Assembly (NCBI GenBank): GCA_001051155.2
Contig: JYIP02000002.1
Coordinates: 1,557,583-1,621,582, forward strand
Source: Chrysoporthe austroafricana
Taxonomy: Eukaryota > Ascomycota > Sordariomycetes > Diaporthales > Cryphonectriaceae
Direction of reading: 5' to 3'
Length of the DNA: 64,000 bases
The notes beneath the pieces are model-generated. The model was not told where the DNA came from. It ran no database searches and saw nothing but the letters and a program-made list of their open reading frames with translations. Every line of letters starts with the position of its first letter. Positions within the stretch are counted from its first letter, which is position 1. The position numbers and the translations under genes are program-made. Below are positions 22,200-33,622 of the stretch, piece by piece.

Positions 22200-24262
22200 C
22201 TTGAGAAGCTTGGATTTCGAGGTTCAGATCTGAAGAAAAGACGAAATAAAATGCTGGTCGGACACACGAATTAGCAGTGGACAGGGTGCAGAGTGATGTC
22301 AGGGCGACCAAGTCGTGACGGTGATGCAGAGAGAAATGAGAGTCGAGGTCTAGCCCCCGCGCGCGCCCAACAGCCGCCTCGGAATCTCGTGCAGTTCGCC
22401 TCGACGTGGTCGAGAGGAGAGCTCGCTGGAAGCAGCAGAACCTCAAGCCAGGCCGCTTTCTTTCGAGTTGGCGAGCCGGGGTAAGGAATCTAGCTGGATC
22501 GATCTTGGGACTGAAGTTGCGAAAACGCGAACGTTGGGCGAGACAGCGGGCTAGGTTAGGTGAGGTCGGAGGTGGGTCCCGGTCTGGGGTCCAACTTTTG
22601 GTGGGCGAGGGACGAGGGGCACTGGACTGAGGCCCACCAGACATCGCGACCACCAAGTCCAAGCACAGTGGCACAGTGGTGCCAAGCCGCCCAGGACCGA
22701 GGGGTCGCTGGTAAGGATGCAGCACTTACAAATTAGAGGGAATCAGGGCACAAGCTTTCTTCAAAGGTTGGCTGTATCATGATCATTTCGAAGCTGGGAA
22801 TGAGGAAGTCGCAGCGAGACAAGCAGGCCTTTTTCTTCGTAGATTGACCAGCAGCTCAGATCAAGATCAAAGTGCGCACACAGCGGCAAGACTTAGGGAA
22901 TAAGAATAAAAAGACAAAAAAAGGGTGCAGGGCGAGATGGCGAAGTGTGCTGTCGCACAGTTCAAGACAGGCGACGACGCTGGCGCGTGATAACAATGGT
23001 GGAGTGTTGCGGTGGAGTTGAAGAAGTCTGGCGAAGGCGGCGATACACGGATGATGTTAAGATGGAGGGACGAGACAAAGCTCAGATTGCACTAGCGCCT
23101 GTTGAGCTCGGGCCACCTACCACACTTCACCAGGAATGGCCCTGAGCTAAACTTTGGGTTTGCGCTCACTTTGGACTGGCAGATATTTCTGTTCGTCTGG
23201 TCTGAACTGCAAAATTGAGTCTTTGATTGGGGGGCCGGTTGACTCAATCCCCTGTCTATAGATGAAATTATACTATGATGATGATATCTTCTTCGCCAGC
23301 CCACGGTGAGATAGACCCGTGGACGTTGAAAGCCACATATACATAGTAAGACAGAATAGTGGCTCTTGCATAACACTGTGCAGGTTAACTAAGCCAGGTC
23401 GCATGTGTGCCTATCCGTGCCCGTCTCGGAAATGCGGCTGCCGACTTCAACCAAAGCGCCGTGCAGATCTGACCAAGAAACAATAGTTGAGGTAGGCTGG
23501 CACGCTGGTAGCTGGTAGGGCACCTGGTCGATGGGTCGGAGGTTTCGGGGTCTCCTGGAGGAGCTAGATCTTGCAGCCGCCGTCAAGGAGGGGGGTTAAC
23601 TCGGCCAAGCCATGCCGGTATATAAATGAGTTGTCACGAGAAGATTTGAGCGAAATGCTCCTGTCTCGAAGGGAAAAAAGGGGGCTCGTGTTATCGATTA
23701 CCTCCCTAACAGACTTCAGCCAGCGGCAGCGTGTGGTTCTGTTAGCGGTATCTCACTACCCCTGCAGCATTAGTGCAAATGGATACATACGGTTGACGCG
23801 GCGTGGGCTCGGCCATCAGGCGTAGGTGTCCCAAGTACTCTCGTACTCCGTCAGCAGAGACAGGTTAACTTCCTTTTTTATCCACCAGACAAACCTGTCC
23901 TACTCCAGGGACGGCCTGGTCCACTTCCGTACTTGTCTTCTTCTGGTCAGCGACGCATATCTTCTCCCTTGCATTCTCCGAAGCAGCGAAACCGACCGAC
24001 CCGGAGAATGGTACGGTGACGAACAAGCAAGTTGCAGTCTACTCAGTACGGTCTTGCCAGCAATCCGTCAACCATCACCGAGCATCGCAAGTCGAGACCA
24101 GACGGCCCAGACTGCGGCTACGGAATCGGTGAGGTGGTCGCACGCCGGACCTGCTTCCATTCGAGGCCACGGCGCACCCAGTATCGGCTCCTGCAGAAGA
24201 CCCCTATACCACTCATCGCCGCCGCTTCTTTCGAGTCTCTGCAGTGACCGACATCTTTCAAC
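22200..24262. other. Divergent intergenic region, 2.06 kb
   Basis: This region lies between the starts of PAT1 (leftward) and the GT15 mannosyltransferase gene (rightward). It should hold both promoters and long leaders. Frames here have no recognisable domains and I report no gene. Confidence 0.55.
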
Positions 24263-25727
24263 ATGGCGGCAGGCAGCGCACGCATCGTGCGATACATCCT
24301 GATCGCCTTTTTTGTAAGTTGTCCATCTGCACATGCGAGCCTACACGCTGTGCAGGCCAAAGAGGCGTCTCTCTTGCTGACATCTGGGATAGCTCGTAGC
24401 ATTGTGGTATTTTGTTTCCTCATCCTCCTACGAAACTATCGGAGTCAACAGCCCCATCAGCTTCCCGAATACAGGAAAGGTGACCGGTGGGTCAAGTGGC
24501 GGCGAGAAACAGGAGGAAGTGTACACACCCCCAAGCACACCACAGACCGGCGGCAACCAGCAGCAGAATCTGGGGTCGAGCCCTCTCGTTACTCAACCCG
24601 GCAGTCCGCAATGGGAGGACCTGGTCAGCATTGCGCCAGGTCCGCGCATGAACGCGACCTTTGTGACCCTGGCCCGTAACTCGGACGTCTGGGAGATTGC
24701 ACGATCGATCCGCCAGGTCGAGGACCGCTTCAACCGCCGCTATAACTACGACTGGGTATTCCTGAACGACAAGCCATTCGACTCGACTTTCAAAAAGGTG
24801 ACATCCTCCCTGGTGTCGGGAAAGACACACTATGGCGAGATCCCGGAAGAGCATTGGTCATTCCCACCCCACATCGACCAGGACAAGGCCAAGAAAGTGC
24901 GTGAGGACATGAGAGAGCGCAAGATCATCTACGGCGACTCCGTCAGCTACCGCCACATGTGCCGATTCGAGTCCGGCTTCTTCTTCCGCCAACCCCTCAT
25001 GATGAATTACGACTATTACTGGCGTGTCGAGCCCAGCGTCGAGCTCTTCTGCGATATCCACTACGATCCGTTCCGCCTGATGCACGAGCAGGGCAAGAAG
25101 TACAGTTTTGTCCTCAGTCTGTATGAATATGTCGAGACTATCCCCACGCTCTGGGAGAGCGTCAAGAAGTTCATGAAGAACCACCCCGAGCATATTGTCA
25201 AGGACAACTCTCTCGGCTTCCTCAGCGACGACGGCGGCGAGTCTTACAACCACTGCCACTTCGTAAGTGCATTCCAATTGCATAGCCACATTCCATACGT
25301 GCTAACCATCAGCAGTGGTCCAACTTCGAAATCGGCAACCTGAATTGGCTGCGTTCGCAGGCGTATCTTGACTACTTCGACGCTCTCGACAAGGACGGTG
25401 GTTTCTTCTACGAACGGTGGGGCGACGCTCCCGTACACTCGATTGCTGCCGGTCTTATGCTCAAGAAGGAAGAGATCCACTTCTTCAATGACATTGCGTA
25501 CTATCACGTCCCCTTTACACACTGTCCAACAGGCGAGAATGTTCGAACGCAACTTCATTGCCATTGCAACCCCAAGGACAACTTTGACTGGAAGGGGTAT
25601 TCATGTACGTTCCCTTGGGCCTCGACCCGATGTGTTGCATTTGCTAACGGTATCAACAGGCACTTCAAGATTTTTTGAGATCAACGGCATGGACAAGCCG
25701 GAAGGATGGGAGAACCAGTCCGACTAG
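24263..25727 (+). CDS. Kre2/Mnt1-type alpha-1,2-mannosyltransferase (GT15)
   Basis: Four exons (24263-24313, 24393-25262, 25316-25604, 25660-25727) give 425 residues. The enzyme adds alpha-1,2-mannose from GDP-mannose to glycoproteins in the Golgi. The type II membrane anchor is split by intron 1 (RYILIAFF then [12 protein letters not shown]); a Ser/Gly/Pro-rich stem follows. Catalytic-domain blocks are [55 protein letters not shown], the [16 protein letters not shown] block, [14 protein letters not shown] (with the glutamate proposed as nucleophile in the family), [22 protein letters not shown] and [19 protein letters not shown]. Every intron has a GTAAGT or GTACGT donor and all joins keep the consensus. 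It is one of several Kre2/Ktr paralogues expected in a fungus; which one cannot be told here. Confidence 0.94.
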
Positions 25728-26098
25728 ATTGGGCCGGCGGCATGCGTGCATCTTCGTTGTAACCTCCACAATTTTTGTAGTTTTAAGGCTTGCTCACGAG
25801 CACATTTCCCATCATGCATCATTTGGAAGGCAACGGAAAAGGAGATCCGAAAGGCGTCTGGGCGGCTGGCTATGAGGCCGGATTGGGTAATCCGGGTAGT
25901 CCTTGACGGACACGACATATGGGAAGACACAATCGATCAATTTACGCTTCAAGCAGCATGCACATGGTTTTTGCGTCTCAGGTATAAATATACACTTGCA
26001 TGGCCATCCAGCCGATGCACATATGTTTCTTTCCACGTGCGCCTATCACGCAGACTCGTTGACCAGTCCTAGTCCCCCCTACCCTCGACTGCGCTTCC
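25728..26098. other. Convergent intergenic region, 371 bp
   Basis: The 3' ends of the mannosyltransferase and the uS12m gene face each other. I see nothing else here. Confidence 0.6.
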
Positions 26099-26712
26099 TT
26101 AACCCACTGAAGCCTTCTTGGGCTTCTTCGTTCCGTACTTGCTCCTCGAGTTCGTCCGGTTCGTTACACCACCCAGATCCAGAGCGCCCCTGACAAGTTT
26201 GTAGCGCACACCGGGACAATCCTGCGCCCTCCCGCCCCTCACAAGCACCACGCTGTGCTGCTGGATGTTGTGGCCCTCTCCGGGAATATACGCTGTGATG
26301 GTCTTCCCCGTCGTCAGACGCACACGCGCCGTCTTCCGCTCGCCCGAGTTAGGCTTCTTGGGCCGCGTGATGCCCACCTTGATGCAGACGCCCTTGCGCT
26401 GCGGGTCGGCGCCGCCGGCGAGAGCGGGGGAGACGGCGTGGCGGGCTCGTCGTGGTTTACGGCAGCCCTGTGTCAGAGAAGTATATTAGCACATACCACG
26501 GGGAGGAGACTGGCAGACGTGTGGGGTGTCTGGCTTGCCCTTAGTACTTGATTCAGCGTCGCGTTCTGGACCGGTGTCGAGGCGAAAGATCGGGTGGGTG
26601 TGACGGCGGATGGCTTGACGAAAGATGATGGTCTGAATGTGACTTTCGCGGTTGCTATTGGTGCCCGCCGTATTGAGGGCACCAGCAGGTGCCGCAGCAT
26701 TGGCATTGCCAT
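26099..26712 (-). CDS. mrps12: Mitochondrial ribosomal protein uS12m
   Basis: Two exons (26539-26712 and 26099-26467) give 180 residues. uS12m sits at the decoding centre of the mitochondrial small subunit. The C-terminal exon has the full S12 core: [72 protein letters not shown], and the [13 protein letters not shown] end. The N-terminal exon is a mitochondrial targeting sequence (Arg/Ser-rich, no acidic residues) ending TLNQVLR. Joining NQVLR to GCRK, as in the family consensus, requires a 71-bp intron with a GC donor (AGG/GCAAGC) and a CACAG acceptor, with a GCTAAT branch site. A GTATGT nearer the acceptor would leave only 29 bp, too short. An in-frame ATG at 26847 would add 45 residues; I chose 26712. 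Confidence 0.88.
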
Positions 26713-27155
26713 CTTGAGCGGTCGGGTTGAAGCTGCTGTCAATGCTGGTCGCACCTTGGCCAGCTCCCCGAAGTCGATATCGATGGCCCTGGCTCGAAAT
26801 CTGATCTGGCTCTTGCTGGTCCGTGCTCGCTGTATCCGCTTAGTCATTCACATGCTCCAGAACGTATCCAGCAGAACGGAGCAGATCCTGGCCGGTCCTT
26901 CCCCGGACCCCGAATTCCCCAATGACGCCTGCACGACGCTCGTGCCCCTGTAGACCCGCGCTGGTTATCCTCGGCTTGATGATACTTGCCTTTTGAGGTC
27001 TGCTTTCTTACCTAGGCTGTATTCTCCACGACTTTTGGACAGTTCCATACTGACGAGATTTTCTGACCCGTGTTCTTACTCTTGCACTCTCCAAACCTTA
27101 ACCGTGAATCTACCTTGTCTTAAAATCTCCTGGTGATCTATACGCACACCTAAAT
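26713..27155. promoter_or_regulatory. Bidirectional promoter region of two mitochondrial-protein genes, 443 bp
   Basis: The starts of uS12m (leftward) and the acyl-CoA dehydrogenase (rightward) are 443 bp apart with nothing between them, so both promoters must lie here, apart from the possible longer uS12m start at 26847. I did not identify a TATA box. Shared regulation is an inference from layout. Confidence 0.5.
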
Positions 27156-28592
27156 ATGTCGTCTCTCGCGAGAGCATTGCGCCCGGCTGTCCGGGCCAGC
27201 GCATGGGGTTTGGGCGGTCTGCGAACGATTCCAAGGACAGCACGACCTGTTCAAAGGGCAGCAAGTATACAAAAGTAAGAGATTGTCCTTGAAAATCCAG
27301 GCAAACCCCCATACTCATAAGGATCCCAGTACAAGATGTCTATCCGGCACCCCCCTCCTCCGCTCCGACATCACCGACATCCCCCCGACGCCCATCACAC
27401 ACCTCTCCGAGATCGAGACCGCGATGCAGGAATCCGTCTCCAAGTTTGCCACCGACGTGATCGCCCCCAAGGTGCGCGAGATGGATGAGGCCGAGAAGAT
27501 GGACCCGGCCATCGTCGAGCAGCTCTTCGAGCAAGGCCTCATGGGCATCGAGATCCCCGAGGAATACGGCGGCGCCGGCATGAACTTCACCGCGGGGATC
27601 CTCGCCATCGAGGAACTCGCTCGTGTCGATCCTTCCGTCAGCGTGTTGGTTGATGTCCACAATACACTGGTCAATACCGCGGTCCTGAAGTGGGGGTCAA
27701 AGGACCTGCAGAGGAGGTTCCTGCCGAAGCTGGCGACAAATACAGTCGGGAGTTTCTGCCTGAGTGAGCCCGTGAGCGGAAGCGATGCATTTGCGCTCGC
27801 GACCAAGGCGACGGAGACGGCAGATGGGTATAAGATCTCCGGAAGCAAAATGTGGATCACCAACTCAATGGAGGCCAACTTCTTTATCGTGTTTGCGAAT
27901 CTAGATCCGAGCAAGGGTTACAAGGGGATCACGGCATTTATTGTCGAGAAAGATATGAAGGGTTTCTCGATCGCAAAGAAGGAGAAAAAGCTCGGAATCA
28001 AGGCCAGCAGTACCTGTGTCATCAATTTTGATGACGTCGAGGTGCCGAAGGAGAACCTGTTGGGGGAGAAGGGCCAGGGCTACAAGTACGCGATCGGACT
28101 GTTGAACGAGGGGCGCATTGGCATCGCTGCGCAAATGACCGGCCTGGCGTTGGGCGCGTGGGAGAACGCGGTTAAGTACGTCTGGAACGACCGGAAGCAG
28201 TTTGGCCAGCTGGTCGGCGAGTTTCAAGGCATGCAGCATCAGATTGCGCAGTCATACGTCGAGATCCAGGCCGCGAGGGCTTTGGTGTACAACGCATCAA
28301 GAAAGAAGGAGGCAGGTGAAGATTTTGTGAAGGATGCAGCCATGGCCAAGCTGTATGCTTCCCAGGTGGCTGGAAGGGTAAGCGGCCTCGCCATCGAGTG
28401 GATGGGAGGTATGGGATTCGTGCGAGAGGGAACTGCAGAGAAGTTCTGGAGGGATAGCAAGATCGGTGCCATCTACGAGGGGACAAGTAATATCCAGTGA
28501 GTAGCCCGTTTGATCCGCCCGGGTTTCATGATGCTGACTGTTGCAGGTTGAACACTATCGCCAAGCTGCTGCAAAAGGAGTATACGTACTAG
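27156..28592 (+). CDS. Mitochondrial acyl-CoA dehydrogenase, short/branched-chain type
   Basis: Three exons (27156-27274, 27330-28496, 28547-28592) give 443 residues. The enzyme removes two hydrogens from a short or 2-methyl-branched acyl-CoA, passing electrons from FAD to ETF. The first 40 residues are an Arg/Ala/Ser-rich mitochondrial presequence. Landmarks: MGIEIPEEYGGAGMNF, GSFCLSEPVSGSDAFA and KMWITNSMEANFF of the FAD-binding middle domain, FDDVEVPKENLLGEKGQGYK, GRIGIAAQMTGLALGAWENA, RKQFGQLVGEFQGMQHQIAQ, and AIYEGTSNIQ with the catalytic base at about Glu423. The sequence is closest to the ACADSB/ACADS branch. The frame reads into a stop after NIQ; the last intron must be removed to add the usual LNTIAKLLQKEY end. 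Role in isoleucine/valine or short fatty-acid breakdown is inferred from family. Confidence 0.94.
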
Positions 28593-29203
28593 ACGATAGC
28601 TCTAGCGATTTACTTGAAGCAATTTGTTGCATGTGAGGAGTTCTCGGCTCTCTCCTGTGTCATCAGACGAGCGCTAGAATCAATTATGTAGGGGAATCCC
28701 TACTGCTTGTTTTACAGAGCTGCAATATCACTCTAGATATTATGAAGAAAGTATACCGCAACTTGATCCCCCATAGGATTGCGTATCCGGTGGCTACTTT
28801 TCCTCAAGCGGTCACTAGACAGATTGAAAGTGTGATGCAAAAGTAGACCTAGTGGGGTGGGATGATCACTAACCTGAAGTTACGGCTGAGAGGCTCGATC
28901 TGACACTAGCAGGACACCATTCATATACGGCGTTCGGATGCCTTGTGATAATGCAACCATACATGCCTGCGAGGAATCCTTCTGCCTGTCAATCCCTCGA
29001 GGATGCAGCATCTCCCGCTTAGTCACCTATACGCCGCTTATTAAGACATATCTCTCTTTTGTTATAAGCCGTGATGGCACCGCTACTCGTTTTGGTCCAT
29101 TTGTTGAAGAAATTACGCTTCTTATACTACCTATCCTTAATTTTGCTCTTGCTATCTATTTCTTGGATAAAAACCCCACCAGTGGTGCCGCCTCATAACG
29201 ACA
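28593..29203. other. Intergenic, 611 bp
   Basis: This gap lies between the acyl-CoA dehydrogenase and the RTA1-like gene, both rightward. It is AT-leaning. I see no gene; it should hold the RTA1-like promoter. Confidence 0.55.
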
Positions 29204-30277
29204 ATGGACACAAGCAACTGCACAATCTCGACTTGCCCAGCATCCGAATCACCATTGGGATATATCCCGAACCTGAGCGGAAATATTTTCCTTGCTGCAT
29301 GGTTTGGTCTACTTATCCTGGTTCAGGCCTTCCTATCCTTCCGGTACGGGACGTGGAGCTACTTCGGGGGCCAGATCTTGGGGCTCTCCTCGGAAGTCGT
29401 TGGCTACGCTGCTCGCGTGAGACTCTACAATGATCCGTTTGATACTGGCTTTTTCATTATGTGAGTGCTGCAGCAAATCCCAACAGCGTGGTTGATAATA
29501 TTACTTTAGAGCTTGAGTACTGATCTTCTTCCTCCAGATACATAGTAATCCTAACCATTGCACCGGCCTTCCTGTGTTTCACAATCTATCTTTCCTACGG
29601 GCGAATCGTGCTCGCATACGGGTTTCATCTTTCACGCATTCCGTACAAAGCCTACACCATCGTCTTCGTAACAATGGATATCGCATGTCTTCTCCTGCAG
29701 GCTGGGGGAGCAGGGTGGACACAGGTGTCGAATATCACAAGCACAGAGTTGCAACACGCGTTGACGGTCCTCAGAGCAGGCCTTGGATTGCAGGTTGCCA
29801 GTCTGGCCGTCTTTATACTCCTGTCCTTGGATCTCTTCATCCGGGTGTATCGCCATCGGACTAGCTGGACCGCGCGCTACGCTCATGTTCGAGAGAGAAC
29901 CGTGTTCAAATACTTTGTAATCGGTCAGTACAGCCGTATAGTCAGCGTTCTCGAACGATTCCTGCAGGATTTTGTTCGAGCACTGTTCTAACCCTTCTTC
30001 AGGTTGCTTCACCGCTGCGGTGCTCATTCGATCGGTATACCGAATTGACGAGCTCAAGAACGGGTTTTCGGCACCGAACAGCGATGCTGAAGTGTTGTTC
30101 ATGGTGTTCGACGGGATGATGATTGCCCTTGCTACGTTGCTACTGGCAGTCTTCCACCCCGGCCCCATCTTTAAGGGCGAATGGAAGACGACAGGTTTCT
30201 CCTCCCAGCGTCGCTCCAAGAAAGACGTGGTGGAACTCGGCGAATCTATCGGGGGAGATTGGGCTAGATGCCGATGA
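29204..30277 (+). CDS. RTA1-like seven-helix membrane protein
   Basis: Three exons (29204-29460, 29538-29923, 30003-30277) give 305 residues. The RTA1 family of plasma-membrane proteins includes yeast Rta1 and Rsb1, linked to resistance to 7-aminocholesterol and to release of long-chain bases. Seven hydrophobic segments are visible, starting IFLAAWFGLLILVQAFL. Family signs include GQILGLSSEVVGYAARV, the IAPAFLCFTIYLSYGRIV block, FVTMDIACLLLQAGGAG, RAGLGLQVASLAVFILLSLD, and the CFTAAVLIRSVYRIDEL block with MVFDGMMIALATLLLAVFHPG. A short N-terminal segment with N-glycosylation sites (NCT, NLS) precedes helix 1. The stop lies 186 bp from the stop of a Zn2Cys6 regulator on the other strand. A detoxification role is only an inference. 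Confidence 0.92.
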
Positions 30278-30463
30278 TCTAGATCTTTAGAAGGGGGACG
30301 GCGCCGTCGTAGTTGAGTTTGGGTTATCCCTCGTTTCTATATTACTGACTAAAGTGGTCACTTGCTCAGTACTATCTGTGATTCTAAGTATAAAGCGTTT
30401 TAATTATTCTTCTCCCACCTAGTCTTCCCTCAAGAATATTGAAAAGCGATGAAATAGTCATGA

Positions 30464-32512
30464 CTAGCAATGCTTGGGGCGTGCCCTTGTGATAGCGAGC
30501 TCGCTTAGTCGGATCACCTCTGTAACAAAAGCCTCAACCTTACTTGCATCCAGTGCCGATTTCTTAAAACGGAAAGCCTGCCGTGTCCACATGATCCGCA
30601 TGATTTCCGGCAGAGTTTTGAGTATGGAGAGGTCTTCGCCAGCTTGTGGGCAGGACGGATCGAGCAAGATGCCGCAGAAGATGTTCAAAACTGCGGATAT
30701 AGGGTAGAAGATGGTGATCCTGCGGTAATCGGTAGTCAGCGAGTATATTCACAGTGGATGGACGCTTCAAAGAGGAAATCACCAATAAGTCGGTCCATCA
30801 AGGACAGAAGCCGCCACGCGTAGGTGCGATAGGCATGCGCGGCTCGCCTCGAGAGCCAAGATCTGGCTGGAGCTGACTCCTTTCATCTCCTCAGCCTCTC
30901 CAGTAGTCCAGGCGCGACAGCGCCCTGTTGCTCGATGGATAGTGGCAAGCAGGTGATGATACTCAAAATGTACCATGATGCAGTGAACATGCCGCATGTC
31001 CGGAGTATCTCGAAATTTGGCACTGTCTCTTGCTGAGAGGCCTGGTCGGGCCTCAGCCGGAAGGGAAAGCCGCCAGTTCTCCAGCTCATCGTCGAGCTCA
31101 CGAACGTCCTTAAGCAGCTCGGCATCAGACTTCTCCCTTGTCTCGGCCGAGTACAGCAGCCTGTAGGTCTTGGATTTGATGATGGTTAGTCTCAAGTCTC
31201 CCGGCAGGTGGCTCAGGCCATCGTCGAGATCTGCGTCGAAGGAGCCATAATCGGGGGGTAGGAAAAGGTCGCAGTGGCTGTCATCGATGCAGGGAGGCTG
31301 ACTAGTGCGGAAAGCTACAGACTTGTCAAAGGTGTAGCAGAGCCAGAACAGCTTGCGGAGCTGGCGTTTTTCTCTTTGGTCCAGATCCGTCGCCCTGGTC
31401 AGAAGTTCTTGGCGGTGAGCTCCTAGGGTAAATAGCACTCGACATGCAAGAGCAAGGTACATTGTACTCTGCCGAGTCCGGCCCGAGAAGAAATGGTATA
31501 TGAACTAAGAACGAGTATCAGACTGCAAACGTTCCCCGGGGGTGTGGGCCCAGGAGTGGAGGTCTGGCACATGTACTCACCAACATGAACCAGGTCTGTA
31601 AGGTGGTGAGACTGCTCTCAAAGAACATCGGGAGCATCAAGTTCTGTGCGCAAAGTAGATACCTATCGCCGTCATGAAGAGCCGTCGGCGACATGACAGA
31701 CATGAATGAAAATATGGATGCCTTGGCAGTGACAGAGCCATTGTACGCTTGTTCAATTGTGTTCTCGAACAAGACATCGTCAACAAAGGGGAAAGCCAGT
31801 CGAGAAGGCGCCCCCCTAAACATTTGCAGACAGTCCAACACAATGTTCTTCTTTGGGAGGTCAACGCCATTCAATGCGAATCCGGTCTTCGATTGGTCGA
31901 GTTCCTGTTCACTTTGCCATGGCGCCCCGTGTATCAGTACGCAATGTAAAATGCTGTCTTCGCCAGTCCGGCTTCGAATCCACTCTCTTCCCTCATTTGA
32001 GAAGATCGGTACACCATTATACGAATTCAGCTCGCCAAGGTGATGCCCAGCGAAGTGAACTACTTTAGATGACACGGAAGGCTGAACTCTCGGAAAGCTT
32101 GAAAGACAACTATTCTCTAATGGGCGCTTTTTCAGCTCATCTAATGGGGGAGATAATCCTCTATGCTGGCTGTCTGCTCTGTTCGGCCTCGCAAGGGTAT
32201 TAGCGAGACGCTTTCCAGAGGAAGCCACATAAGCGTCACACAAGAGGTAATCGTCTATTTGGTTATCCAGAGACATGGCTACTTACACATGCTGCTTCTG
32301 TCGCTTCCTGCCACGTGGTGGTGATGGTCGGTCAAAGGTACATGTGATACCGTGGTGAAAGCACCAGTCGCAATTGGTTCCGTCTGCGATACACTGGATC
32401 TACGACTTGTAAGGCCCTCCCATTCCATACTATGGAGGTGGGACTTTGCACTAACTTTGCGCTTATGACAAGCGTCGCAAGCTTGTCTTTTTGTTGTGGC
32501 GCCAGGACTCAT
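30464..32512 (-). CDS. Zn2Cys6 fungal-specific transcription factor
   Basis: Five exons (32456-32512, 32287-32393, 31581-32178, 30783-31468, 30464-30719) join in frame to 567 residues. The binuclear zinc cluster is at the N-terminus and is split by intron 1: CDACHKRKV joins to CIADGTNCDWCFHHGITC, giving six cysteines in the Gal4 pattern, followed by a basic linker (RGRKRQKQH). The fungal transcription-factor middle homology region is seen in YLALACRVLFTLGAH, REKRQLRKLFWLCYTFDKSVAFRTSQPP, the DLFLPPDYG block, and the C-terminal YPISAVLNIFCGIL. The start at 32512 places the cluster at residues 12-45, usual for the class. It lies tail-to-tail with the RTA1-like exporter and beside a transposon. 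Target genes are not shown; control of the neighbouring exporter is a guess from position. Confidence 0.9.
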
Positions 32513-33471
32513 GCTTCCTAAGCGGACTGATGTCGTGCAGCTTACAAGAGACGAAGACAGCGAAAGACGCCCCGAGGATGGGGTGAGAAAAAGGTTGAAG
32601 GAAAGATCCCCAAGTGTTTGAGGGCCGCTGACAAAGTGTCCAGGGGATCTTTAAGTCCCGCAGCATCCGCATGCATATATGCATGCAGAATCCTTCCGCC
32701 CCTGCAGCAGCAATGTTCAAGCCGCTTAGTCATCGGGTATATTCGTCTCGAGCTGAATTGTGTTGTACTGATCCCACAGAGAGGCTGTGGAGGAGTTCGT
32801 TGGGAGCGGCTAGATCTTCTCAGGACGGTCAGAACTATTGACGCCATGCGAAGTAATTATCTAAACCAGAAAACCCTTCGTCACGTCGCGTGGTTGAGAA
32901 GCATTTATGACAGAATAGGTGTGAACAAGGTTGACGTCGGACGAGGAAAAGCAGAGGCACTCATGCGAGTCGAACCTCTTTTTTTTTTTTTTCCCCTTCC
33001 TTCCTTCCTATATTTCTTTTCTTTTTTTTATCGTGCGCAATTTAGTGCAGGAGTCAATCAGTCAACCCGACCAGTTCGTGATCGCCCAAGTGTTATCGGC
33101 ATTATACGGCAAGATCAACATCGTGATATTATGCTTGGGCAGCCTAAAATTGGATCGTGAAGGGCATCTAATGCATCACTATATTCGATGATAGGCTTAT
33201 GGTCTAGATGTATTATCGGCTGCACTATCTTCATGAAGTTCCAGCATCTCATAATATCACTCTCATCAACCCGATCTTGCGGCCTGCAGTCGAAGAATGG
33301 CCTAAGGTCTACCTCCACGGTGAAATGAGGTAGTTCTCGCAGTTTCAGATTGACTGAAAGCATAATGATACAACGGATCAGGGGGTTCATATGACCTAGC
33401 CGGCCGATGGGAACGAGAAGGTGGACGAGTAGTATCGACTCACCTTATAAGCACCAATAACATTACTATTA
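32513..33471. other. Intergenic, 959 bp, between regulator and transposon
   Basis: The first part should hold the promoter of the Zn2Cys6 gene. A T/C-rich run lies at about 32970-33030. I see no gene before the left terminal repeat of the transposon at 33472. Confidence 0.55.
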
Positions 33472-33498
33472 AGTTAAAGCACCCCCTTTCGGCGCACC
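33472..33498 (+). repeat. Left terminal inverted repeat, 27 bp
   Basis: Identical to the reverse complement of 35306-35332. Just inside it the run GGGGGAAAGCC (33499 on) is complementary to the CCCCCTTTCGG-like part of the repeat, so the left end can fold on itself. Confidence 0.92.
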
Positions 33499-33548
33499 GG
33501 GGGAAAGCCGCGTGGGACCAGTCGGTGTGGCGGTTAAGTTGGGGGAAA

Positions 33549-33556
33549 TATATAAA
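33549..33556 (+). promoter_or_regulatory. TATA-like element before the transposase pseudogene
   Basis: TATATAAA lies 66 bp before the transposase start codon, inside the element; the only strong TATA match in its 5' part. Confidence 0.35.
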
Positions 33557-33622
33557 AATAAAAAGAGTTAGTTAAGAAAAGGCTTATCGAAGTCTTGTTG
33601 TATATATATTGAACTATATATC

